NCBI GenBank assembly: GCA_946497265.1
Contig: CAMMKL010000033.1
Span: 1-12,697, forward strand
Length of the DNA stretch: 12,697 nt
DNA from: an uncultured Clostridia bacterium
Lineage (GTDB): Bacteria > Bacillota > Clostridia > Oscillospirales > Acutalibacteraceae
Direction of reading: 5' to 3'
Shown: positions 7,081-12,697 of the stretch, piece after piece
How positions within the stretch are numbered: the first letter of the stretch is position 1
Layout of the letters: each line of letters starts with the position of its first letter
Program-made: the position numbers and the translations under genes
The notes under the pieces: generated by a model
What the model saw: the letters and a program-made list of their open reading frames with translations, nothing else
What the model was told of the DNA's origin: nothing
Databases searched by the model: none

Positions 7081-7410
7081 ATGCGAAAGACAATCTGGGC
7101 CGTCTGTGCTGTGGTATTGGTGGGAGCTGTCGCTCTGCTCCTTTGGATGCCTACCGCTCAAAATACGGATTCCTCTCCGCAAATCCAAACCGAAACCAAA
7201 AGCGAACCCGCCTCTGCTGCCAACGGGTATACCATCAAAGAATATAACGGAGGAATTGCAGTATTTTCCGATGCAAGTGGGAAACCGTTCCGCATTACAG
7301 ATGTCGATATCCGTACCTTGCCGGAACAGGATCAAGAAGATCTGAAAAAAGGGATTCACGCAGACGATTTGGAAGAAGTAAACCGGTTAATGGAAGATTA
7401 TTGCAGTTAA
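7081..7410 (+). CDS. Small membrane-anchored protein with BofC C-terminal-like domain
   Basis: A 109-aa protein with a single hydrophobic N-terminal helix (residues 4-23) ending without a lipobox, a Ser/Thr/Ala-rich linker (24-48) and a compact domain (49-108). The domain pattern, YxIKEYNGGIAVF then ITDVxxxxLPEQDQxxLxxGI and ending LMEDY, matches the BofC C-terminal domain as I know it. In Bacillus, BofC is a forespore-secreted protein that restrains the SpoIVB protease in sigma-K signalling. Clostridia often have short proteins with only this C-terminal domain and no established role. The ATG at 7081 follows GAGGTG with 8 bases between. Topology suggests an extracytoplasmic domain held by an uncleaved or cleaved signal helix. 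It is divergent from the PBP gene and appears to be transcribed alone. Confidence 0.8.
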   Translation: MRKTIWAVCAVVLVGAVALLLWMPTAQNTDSSPQIQTETKSEPASAANGYTIKEYNGGIAVFSDASGKPFRITDVDIRTLPEQDQEDLKKGIHADDLEEVNRLMEDYCS

Positions 7411-7440
7411 ACACTACCCCCAGTTTGACATATACATTTT

Positions 7441-7680
7441 TATTATATCTTTTTTCCAAAAAAAATAATTCTTTTATTAAATTAAATTGAAACTTTCAAA
7501 AAACCTTGTTATCTTTTCCTACTTCTCTAAAAAATATGTTTTAAGCTTTCTTAAAATCTATATATTTGCCTTGTCTTTAAATTTAAATTTAAAATTTATT
7601 AAAATATTATTCATAAAATGCAACTATTTGTTTTTATTAAAAGGCGTATATTTATAAAAATAAGCCTTTTTTTGCTATAC
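7441..7680. other. Extremely AT-rich non-coding block
   Basis: Only 41 of 240 bases are G or C (about 17%), against coding flanks near half GC. It includes three tandem copies of TTTAAA (7576-7593) and many T- and A-runs. No open frame of note and no recognisable RNA lie in it, apart from the hairpin at 7639-7673. It may hold the promoter of the downstream structured element and lipoprotein gene; TTGTTT at 7628-7633 with AT-rich -10-like stretches is possible but not convincing. Confidence 0.7.
7639..7673 (+). terminator. Possible plus-strand intrinsic terminator
   Basis: AAAAGGC (7639-7645) pairs with GCCTTTT (7664-7670), with further A-T pairing possible inside the 18-base loop, followed by an unbroken T7 run (7667-7673). 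It is 229 bases beyond the stop codon of the BofC_C gene. The stem has only three G-C pairs, so it may be weak; it is the only candidate terminator for that gene. Confidence 0.45.
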
Positions 7681-7689
7681 GTTGCTTTC

Positions 7690-7804
7690 AAGGATAGCCA
7701 GGGAAGAAAATTTCTAGCCCAGTGTGGCAACGGCAATGCGCATTTGTAAATATTGTCTACGATACACAGATTTTTTGCGCTCGGCCACGCCGGAGGCTAT
7801 CCTT
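7690..7804 (+). ncRNA. Putative structured leader RNA (unknown class) upstream of lipoprotein gene
   Basis: A perfect 10-bp pair AAGGATAGCC (7690-7699) / GGCTATCCTT (7795-7804) closes the element. Inside it a hairpin spans 7701-7720 (GGG/CCC plus an inner AGAA/TTCT stem). Beside that, a 7-bp helix GTGTGGC (7722-7728) / GCCACGC (7784-7790, one G-U) is extended by GCGCA (7738-7742) / TGCGC (7776-7780). All helices are mutually compatible, forming a three-way junction. The 3' side is followed by AGATTTTTT and then the ribosome binding site (7814-7820) of the lipoprotein gene. Position and shape suggest a 5' leader or small RNA ending at the T-run. I could not match it to any riboswitch consensus I know; it could instead be a remnant mobile inverted-repeat element. 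Confidence 0.4.
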
Positions 7805-7829
7805 AGATTTTTTAAAGGAGATCAGAAAG

Positions 7830-8207
7830 ATGAAGAAGAAACTCACATTTTGGATCGCCGGTGTTTTGGCATGCCTTTTGTTTGTCATGGCCGGCTGCAA
7901 CAACCAAGCATCCAGCGCTGCTTTGGAAGGCACTACCTGGGCTTTAAGCGGCGGCACACAGGATGGACAGACCTTTACGCAAGAGCAGATCGAATCAATC
8001 ATGGGCGAAATTACATACACCTTTGAGAAGGACGGCGTGGTTATTTGCAAAGCGATGGATATCACTGTATCTGGTTCCTGGATTCAGGACGGCAATCAGG
8101 TGACGATTACCGCAGATAACGCAAACGGCGGAACGTTTACCATCCAAGGCGATAAGATGACCATGGAACATGACGGAGGCGTAATTGAATTCAGCAAAAA
8201 ATCCTAA
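7830..8207 (+). CDS. Small lipoprotein, lipocalin-like/beta-rich
   Basis: A 125-aa predicted lipoprotein. The signal peptide has MKKK, a hydrophobic core (5-20) and the lipobox MAGC with lipidated Cys23, so the mature protein should sit on the outer face of the membrane. The mature region (about 100 aa) alternates short beta-like stretches (EGTTWALSGG, ITYTFEKDGVVIC, GSWIQDGNQVTI, GTFTIQGDKMTM), like the small lipocalin-like or META-like domains common in Clostridia lipoproteins; this is a pattern impression, not a family match. The ATG at 7830 is chosen over an upstream in-frame ATG at 7722 because AAAGGAG (7814-7820) is 9 bases before it and the signal peptide starts there. It is preceded by a structured element and followed by a strong terminator, so it is probably monocistronic. 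Confidence 0.88.
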   Translation: MKKKLTFWIAGVLACLLFVMAGCNNQASSAALEGTTWALSGGTQDGQTFTQEQIESIMGEITYTFEKDGVVICKAMDITVSGSWIQDGNQVTITADNANGGTFTIQGDKMTMEHDGGVIEFSKKS

Positions 8208-8226
8208 ATCGATAGGATATTTCCTC

Positions 8227-8268
8227 ACAGCGGTGATCCCATAATCGGATCGCCGCTGTTTCTATTTA
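8227..8268 (+). terminator. Intrinsic terminator of the lipoprotein gene
   Basis: 13-bp stem, arms 8227-8239 and 8247-8259, 7-base loop, followed by the T-rich TTTCTATTTATT. One pair (8234/8252) is U-G in plus-strand RNA but would be A-C in minus-strand RNA, so it works in the plus direction. It begins 20 bases after the stop codon. Confidence 0.88.
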
Positions 8269-8269
8269 T

Positions 8270-8468
8270 TGAATATGGTTAGTTTCAGAAAGTACGCCGG
8301 TATTTTTAATAGAGGGTAACGGCTAACAATTGCCTTTGACTGTTCGGTCAGGTAAGGTGCCCGTACTCCCTTATGCAACATCGATTCCCATCCCCGTTGC
8401 AATTGTTTAGGAAGAGGCCATTATCCCTATTTTCACCACGCTTAATATACTTTCCTTTTCAAACCCTA
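8270..8468. other. Non-coding region before the tetR promoter
   Basis: About 200 bases with no credible open frame. It holds several inverted segments: AACAATTGC (8325-8333) / GCAATTGTT (8399-8407), AGTACG (8291-8296) / CGTACT (8362-8367), TGCAAC (8374-8379) / GTTGCA (8396-8401) and a small TGAC-tgttcg-GTCA hairpin (8337-8350). They cannot all form at once. It lies upstream of the only good promoter, so it is not the leader of the tetR mRNA; it may be relic sequence or an unrecognised RNA. Confidence 0.35.
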
Positions 8469-8497
8469 TTGACAAAGCTGCGAATACGGCGTATTAT
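8469..8497 (+). promoter_or_regulatory. Sigma-A promoter of the tetR-like gene
   Basis: TTGACA (8469-8474), a 17-base spacer, and TATTAT (8492-8497): a perfect -35 and a 5/6 -10. The predicted start is near 8504, leaving a leader of about 40 bases before the ATG at 8545. It may also transcribe into the ABC genes, because no strong terminator lies between. Confidence 0.85.
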
Positions 8498-8519
8498 ATA
8501 ACGGTGATATATAACGATG
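8495..8519 (+). repeat. Tandem 12-base repeat over the tetR -10 region (possible operator)
   Basis: TATATAACGGTG (8495-8506) and TATATAACGATG (8508-8519) differ at one base and repeat every 13 bases. They overlap the -10 element and transcription start, where a repressor would act. The motif is unrelated to the 18-bp palindrome downstream of the regulator gene. Confidence 0.5.
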
Positions 8520-8544
8520 TTACAAACAACTGAGGATGATGGTA

Positions 8545-9162
8545 ATGAAAGGTACCGAACAGACAACCTTGCATTTGATTCTTTCGGCAGCTATGCAGGA
8601 ATTCCTCGATAAGGGATTTCGATCTGCTTCCCTACGGAATATTGTAAAAGCAGCGGGCGTTACGACAGGCGCGTTTTATGGCTATTACAAAAGCAAAGAA
8701 GAGTTGTTTGAAGCTCTGGTTGGTGAGCAATACGATTACTTTATGAATTGTTTTTGTAAGGCGCAGCAAGCGTTTGCCGATTTACCGCCGGAGGAACAGC
8801 CCGACCGTTTGGGCACAATTTCCGGAGCTTGTATGAACGATATGCTGTTATATGCTTACAGCCATTTAGACGAATTCAAACTGATCCTTTGCCATTCAGA
8901 GGGGACACGCTTTTCAAACATCGTTGACGAAATGGTTGAAATTGAGACAAAGGGAACCCATGACTATTTAAAGGTACTTGATAATTTAGGCAGGCCCTCC
9001 CCGCCTATTGATGAGCGGTTAGAGCATATTCTAATCACCGGAATGTTCAATGCTTTTTTTGAACTGATCATTCACGAAATGCCGCTTGATAAGGCAAGGC
9101 ATTACTTGCAGGAAATGAGGGATTTTTATACTGCCGGTTGGATGAAAATAATGGGGCAATAA
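8545..9162 (+). CDS. TetR/AcrR-family transcriptional regulator
   Basis: A 205-aa one-component repressor. The N-terminal TetR DNA-binding domain is clear: an initial helix LHLILSAAMQEFLDKGF (9-25), then SLRNIVKAAGVTTGAFYGYYKSKEEL (29-54), including the typical AGVTxGAFYxYYxSKEEL recognition-helix signature. The remaining 150 residues are an all-helical effector domain with no ligand signature I can name. I start at the ATG at 8545 because GAGG (8532-8535) lies 9 bases upstream; the ATGs at 8536 and 8539 lie on or against that site and would give 208 or 207 aa. It precedes two ABC half-transporter genes read the same way, a standard arrangement in which the regulator represses the transporter until a substrate binds. 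The 18-bp palindrome at 9184-9201 is the likely target. Confidence 0.93.
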   Translation: MKGTEQTTLHLILSAAMQEFLDKGFRSASLRNIVKAAGVTTGAFYGYYKSKEELFEALVGEQYDYFMNCFCKAQQAFADLPPEEQPDRLGTISGACMNDMLLYAYSHLDEFKLILCHSEGTRFSNIVDEMVEIETKGTHDYLKVLDNLGRPSPPIDERLEHILITGMFNAFFELIIHEMPLDKARHYLQEMRDFYTAGWMKIMGQ

Positions 9163-9183
9163 GCCCTTTTATTTTCATCTATA

Positions 9184-9201
9184 AGTTAGTTTAAACTAAC
9201 T
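9184..9201. promoter_or_regulatory. Perfect 18-bp palindrome, likely TetR-family operator
   Basis: AGTTAGTTTAAACTAACT reads identically on both strands. It lies 22 bases after the regulator's stop codon and 65 bases before the ABC start codon. Size, symmetry and A/T-rich half-sites with an AGTTAGT core suit a TetR-family dimer. No good sigma-A hexamers surround it, so it may block a local promoter or act as a roadblock to read-through from the tetR promoter. Confidence 0.65.
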
Positions 9202-9266
9202 AATTGGATATCCGAGGATGTACCGCATTCTCATATCATAAAAAGATTTCAAGGAGGTTTTGAAGA

Positions 9267-11042
9267 ATGAAAACAAAGTCAAATTTATCAAGGTTGATGT
9301 ACTATGCCGGAAGGCATCGAATCCTTACTTATCTTTCTTGGATATTGTCGGCGATGAGCGCATTGTTGGCCCTTGTACCTTTTTGGTATATATGGCGTAT
9401 CATTCATGACATATTACAAGCTTCTCCGGATTTTTCACAGGCGCAAAAGGTAACCGGCTATGGCTGGTATGCCGTATGGTTTGCGGTTATCTCTATAATC
9501 GTTTATATAGCCGCATTAATGTGTTCGCATATCAGCGCTTTTCGGGTTGCCGCCAATATCCGCAAACACCTTATGCGCCACATTGCGGCTCTGCCCCTTG
9601 GGGTAACGGAAAAATATGGAAGCGGTAAGCTGCGGAGAATTGTAAATTCCTCCAGCGCAGCTACAGAAAACTATCTGGCCCATAGGCTGCCCGACAAAGC
9701 GGGCGCCATTGCCACACCCATAGGTTTGATCTTCCTATTGCTTGTGTTTGATTGGCGGCTAGGGCTTTTAAGCCTGGTACCCGTTGCCCTCGGTTTTTTC
9801 ATAATGATGAAAATGACCGGAAAGGGTATGCAACAGAAAATGAACGAATACCAAAATGCCCTAGCAGATATGTCGAATGAAGCTGTTGAGTATGTCAGGG
9901 GCATACCGGTGGTTAAAACATTTGGGCAAACGGTATTCTCTTTTAAGCGGTTCAAATCCACCATTGATAATTACGAAAAATGGGTCATCGCGTATACAAA
10001 ATCACTGCGGCTGCCCATGCTGTTTTATACAACTGCGATCAACGGCGTATTTGCATTTTTGATTGCCGGCGGAATCCTTTTTACAAGAAGCGGCATTACA
10101 AACGAATTCCTACTCAACCTTATTTTTTACATCGTAATCACGCCGGTCATCGGCACAACCCTTACCAAAATCATGTTTATGAGTGAGGATTCCATGATTG
10201 TAAGCGATGCCATCGGAAGAATCGACGGCCTGTTGCAGGAAAAGCTGCTTAGTGAAAGTCCCTTGCCTAAAACGCCTTCAGACAATTCCATTACGCTGGA
10301 ACACGTAAGCTATAGCTATGACGGCAAGAAAAACGCACTCCATGATGTGTCGATGTCCATCCTGCCGGGGCAAACAGTCGCATTGGTAGGTCCTTCCGGC
10401 GGAGGGAAAACAACGCTTGCCAATATTGTAACACGTTTTTTTGACCCGCAGCAGGGCCGCATCCTCATCGGCAATATTGACATACGGGATATCCCAAAAG
10501 AAACACTAATGGATATCATCTCCTTTGTATTCCAAAACAGCCGTCTGATCAAAGCTTCCATATTGGAAAATGTATGTATGGCAAAACCAGGGGCAACCCG
10601 CCGGGAAGCGCTCCGTGCGCTAAAAGCAGCGCAGTGCATGGATATCATAGAAAAACTGCCCAACGGCGTTGATACGGTTGTCGGCACAAACGGCGTTTAC
10701 CTTTCCGGAGGTGAGCAGCAGAGAGTTGCCATTGCCCGCGCTATTTTGAAAAACGCGCCGATCCTCATCCTTGACGAGGCCACAGCCTTTGCCGACCCCG
10801 ATAATGAAGTGCGTGTCCAACAGGCTTTATCTTCCCTTTCAAAAGGGAAAACGGTAATTATGATCGCACATAGGCTCTCGTCCATCAAGGAGGCCGACTG
10901 CATTTATGTACTGCGCGACGGTGAAATTGCCGAAAGCGGCACGCACAGCGAATTGATAGAGAAAAACGGCCTTTTTACCCATATGTGGAAAAATTATTCC
11001 GAAGCAGCCGAATGGAAAATTGCAAAGGAGGTAAAAGCATGA
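9267..11042 (+). CDS. ABC transporter half-molecule: permease fused to ATP-binding domain (first of pair)
   Basis: A 591-aa exporter-fold (type IV) half transporter. The membrane domain fills residues 1-310 with about six helices (around 20-46, 66-90, 145-162, 165-182, 252-272, 281-303). The nucleotide-binding domain follows with Walker A GPSGGGKTT (375-383, Lys381), Q-loop Gln423, signature LSGGE (479-483), Walker B ILILDE (Asp503, Glu504) and switch His535. All catalytic residues are intact. The D-loop region reads ATAFADPDNE rather than the usual SxLD type. The ATG at 9267 follows AAGGAGG with 9 bases between. It overlaps the next gene by ATGA, so the two should assemble as a heterodimer. 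Sequence flavour recalls the IrtAB/YbtPQ-like and multidrug-type pairs; substrate and direction cannot be decided here. The TetR-like gene upstream probably controls it. Confidence 0.94.
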   Translation: MKTKSNLSRLMYYAGRHRILTYLSWILSAMSALLALVPFWYIWRIIHDILQASPDFSQAQKVTGYGWYAVWFAVISIIVYIAALMCSHISAFRVAANIRKHLMRHIAALPLGVTEKYGSGKLRRIVNSSSAATENYLAHRLPDKAGAIATPIGLIFLLLVFDWRLGLLSLVPVALGFFIMMKMTGKGMQQKMNEYQNALADMSNEAVEYVRGIPVVKTFGQTVFSFKRFKSTIDNYEKWVIAYTKSLRLPMLFYTTAINGVFAFLIAGGILFTRSGITNEFLLNLIFYIVITPVIGTTLTKIMFMSEDSMIVSDAIGRIDGLLQEKLLSESPLPKTPSDNSITLEHVSYSYDGKKNALHDVSMSILPGQTVALVGPSGGGKTTLANIVTRFFDPQQGRILIGNIDIRDIPKETLMDIISFVFQNSRLIKASILENVCMAKPGATRREALRALKAAQCMDIIEKLPNGVDTVVGTNGVYLSGGEQQRVAIARAILKNAPILILDEATAFADPDNEVRVQQALSSLSKGKTVIMIAHRLSSIKEADCIYVLRDGEIAESGTHSELIEKNGLFTHMWKNYSEAAEWKIAKEVKA

Positions 11043-12697
11043 TAAATAAGCTGCAAAGACGTTTCGCGTTGTCAAGGCAAGGGGCGGTAGACCTGATCAA
11101 AGGGTGCCTTGCCTGTGTTTTGCAGGACATATCCTTTATGTTTCCCGTAGGGCTTTTGTATCAATTGGTGATCGATACCATGAACGGCGGCGTTTATGGA
11201 AATAAGATTGCTTTTTATATCATCGGTTGCCTGGCGTGCCTTGCTTTGATATTTGCCGCGACTTGGTTCCAATATAACGCTACCTACTTAGCCACATATG
11301 TGGAAAGCGGGGTACGGCGGATTTCCTTAGCAGAAAAGCTGCGTAAAATACCGTTATCCTTTTTTGGTAAAAAAGATCTTGCAGATTTAACAAATTCCAT
11401 TATGGGCGACTGCGCTACGCTGGAAACCACGTTTTCCCATTATGTGCCTTCCCTGATCGGCTCCCTTCTTTCCACAACACTGATATCCGCCTGCCTGTTT
11501 GCTTTTGACTGGCGCATGGCGTTGGCTGCAATTTGGGTTTTGCCGGTTGCGTTTGCGATTACTCTTTTTTCTTCCCGCATTCAGGAGTATTTTAACAGCA
11601 AATCCGTTGCGGCAAATGTAGCCCTGGAAAAAGGGGTACAGGAATGTATTGAAAGTCTACCGGACCTAAAGGCCAACAACGCGGAAAAACGCTACCTAAA
11701 TGGGCTGAACAAAAAAATCGACTACGCGGAAAAACGGCATATTGTAACGGAATTTGGAACCGCGTTGTTTGTCGTATCTTCCACACTGGTCCTAAAGTTT
11801 GGGATTGCTACGGTCGCCCTGGCAGGTTCCGCACTGCTTATGAGCGGTGAAATTGATATTCCGTCGTTCTTTTTGTTTCTGCTAGTGGCATCAAGGCTGT
11901 ATTCCCCCCTGGAAGGGGCATTGCAAAACCTTGCCGCGATTATTTCTACCAGGACAAACATAAACCGTATGAACGAAATCCTGGATCATCCAATTCAAAC
12001 AGGCGACAAGAAGATGACGAATCATGGCTACGATATTGTATTCGATCGTGTTGGATTTGCTTACAATAGTGGGGAAACCGTTTTAAAAGAGGTATCTTTT
12101 ACCGCCAGGCAGGGGGAAGTAACCGCTCTGGTTGGCCCATCCGGCGGCGGTAAAACGACGGTATCGCGCCTTGCATCAAGATTCTGGGATATCAGCCGGG
12201 GAAAGATCACAGTAGGCGGTATGGATATATCAAAAATCGATCCGGAAACTTTACTGTCCCTGTATTCCATCGTATTCCAAGATGTTACGCTTTTTAATAA
12301 TACCATTCTGGAAAACATCCGTATCGGCAGGAAAGACGCTACGGATCAAGAAGTGATCGCCGCAGCAAGGCTGGCAAATTGTGAAGAATTTGCTGAAAAA
12401 CTCCCCAACGGCTACGACAGCATGATCGGCGAAAACGGCTGCGAACTGTCCGGCGGTGAAAGGCAGCGGATTTCGATCGCCCGTGCTTTCCTCAAAAATG
12501 CCCCTATCATCCTACTGGACGAAGCAACCGCAAGCCTCGATGTGGAAAACGAAACACTCATACAGGCAGCATTGTCCAGGCTTATTAAGGATAAGACCGT
12601 TCTTGTTATTGCACACCGGATGCGTACCGTGAGCGGAGCGGATCAAGTGGTCGTGCTGGCGGATGGGAAGGTTGCGGAACAAGGCACGCCAAAAGAA
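11039..12697 (+). CDS. ABC transporter half-molecule (second of pair), 3' end beyond window
   Basis: An open frame of 553 codons runs without a stop to the right edge; relatives are around 580 aa, so only the last few dozen residues should be missing. The ATG overlaps the preceding stop codon (ATGA, 11039-11042), with AAAGGAGG 7 bases upstream. The N-terminal 300 residues are the membrane domain, with hydrophobic stretches near IIGCLACLALIFAATW, LIGSLLSTTLISACLFAF and FVVSSTLVLKFGIATVALAG. The ATPase domain has Walker A GPSGGGKTT (366-374, Lys372), Q-loop Gln414, LSGGE (470-474), Walker B IILLDE (Asp494, Glu495) and His526, all intact. Here the D-loop is the standard ASLD form, unlike its partner. 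Translational coupling supports a heterodimer with the preceding protein. Confidence 0.94.
   Translation, partial: MINKLQRRFALSRQGAVDLIKGCLACVLQDISFMFPVGLLYQLVIDTMNGGVYGNKIAFYIIGCLACLALIFAATWFQYNATYLATYVESGVRRISLAEKLRKIPLSFFGKKDLADLTNSIMGDCATLETTFSHYVPSLIGSLLSTTLISACLFAFDWRMALAAIWVLPVAFAITLFSSRIQEYFNSKSVAANVALEKGVQECIESLPDLKANNAEKRYLNGLNKKIDYAEKRHIVTEFGTALFVVSSTLVLKFGIATVALAGSALLMSGEIDIPSFFLFLLVASRLYSPLEGALQNLAAIISTRTNINRMNEILDHPIQTGDKKMTNHGYDIVFDRVGFAYNSGETVLKEVSFTARQGEVTALVGPSGGGKTTVSRLASRFWDISRGKITVGGMDISKIDPETLLSLYSIVFQDVTLFNNTILENIRIGRKDATDQEVIAAARLANCEEFAEKLPNGYDSMIGENGCELSGGERQRISIARAFLKNAPIILLDEATASLDVENETLIQAALSRLIKDKTVLVIAHRMRTVSGADQVVVLADGKVAEQGTPKE

Noticed and set aside
7690..7804. 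Interpretation of the AAGGATAGCC/GGCTATCCTT pair as ends of a miniature transposon
   Set aside because: No flanking target duplication is visible, and the interior pairs into further compatible helices, which favours an RNA; copy-number search would settle it.
7722..7829. Upstream extension of the lipoprotein gene to an ATG at 7722
   Set aside because: That start lacks a ribosome binding site, lies inside the structured element and would bury the signal peptide; the ATG at 7830 has AAAGGAG and begins the signal sequence.
8536..8544. Earlier ATG starts (8536 and 8539) for the TetR-like gene
   Set aside because: They abut the GAGG at 8532-8535, leaving 0 or 3 bases of spacing; the ATG at 8545 has 9.
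9153..9175. GGGC-AATAA-GCCC hairpin with TTTTATTTT at the end of the TetR-like gene, as a terminator
   Set aside because: The stem is only 4 bp and includes the stop codon in its loop; too weak to call, although slight attenuation is possible.
1..12697. CRISPR arrays, insertion sequences, phage or defence genes
   Set aside because: I saw no regularly spaced repeats, transposase, integrase, nuclease or other accessory-system genes; the genes are metabolic, cell-wall, secreted or transport functions.

Overview
The window looks like a chromosomal segment of a low-to-mid GC Gram-positive of the class Clostridia (an Oscillospiraceae/Ruminococcaceae-type gut bacterium is my best guess, from gene content alone). 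Reasons: strong AGGAGG-type ribosome binding sites, intrinsic terminators, a threonine operon that begins with a UPF0735 (PheB-like) ACT protein, a BofC C-terminal-domain protein, a lipoprotein with a Gram-positive-style signal peptide, and a TetR-controlled pair of half-transporter ABC proteins. No mobile element, CRISPR array or defence system is visible.

Left part, minus strand (1-4117). A tRNA-Pro(GGG) is cut by the left edge. Next is an aspartate-family amino-acid operon, transcribed right to left: ACT-domain regulator-like protein (TTG start, 4117), homoserine dehydrogenase hom (3655), homoserine kinase thrB (2375) and aspartokinase lysC (1409). It ends in a 16-bp terminator hairpin at 151-189. 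lysC carries a clear internal ribosome binding site and in-frame ATG at codon 246, so it should also produce a separate ACT-only beta subunit, as in Bacillus aspartokinase II. Hom, LysC and the ACT protein all carry ACT-type modules, so feedback control seems to act at the protein level. I see no lysine riboswitch or T-box.

Middle (4118-8270). A class A penicillin-binding protein (PBP1A-type) with a Ser-rich tail is read on the minus strand and ends in its own terminator. Divergent from it is a small membrane-anchored BofC_C-domain protein. There follows a very AT-rich non-coding block of about 240 bp (41 G/C of 240), then a roughly 115-nt segment (7690-7804) that folds on paper into a closed multi-helix structure directly upstream of the ribosome binding site of a small lipoprotein gene. 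The lipoprotein is followed by a strong plus-strand terminator.

Right part, plus strand (8270-12697). A 260-bp non-coding stretch ends in a near-consensus sigma-A promoter (TTGACA-17-TATTAT) for a TetR-family regulator. An 18-bp perfect palindrome between that gene and the next is the likely operator. Two ABC exporter-type half transporters follow, overlapping by ATGA, and the second runs off the right edge. The two probably form a heterodimer whose substrate cannot be read from the sequence.

Most promising for follow-up: the structured element before the lipoprotein, the palindromic operator and tandem repeats around the TetR gene, and the internal start in lysC. Nothing in the window convincingly represents a wholly new multi-gene system.
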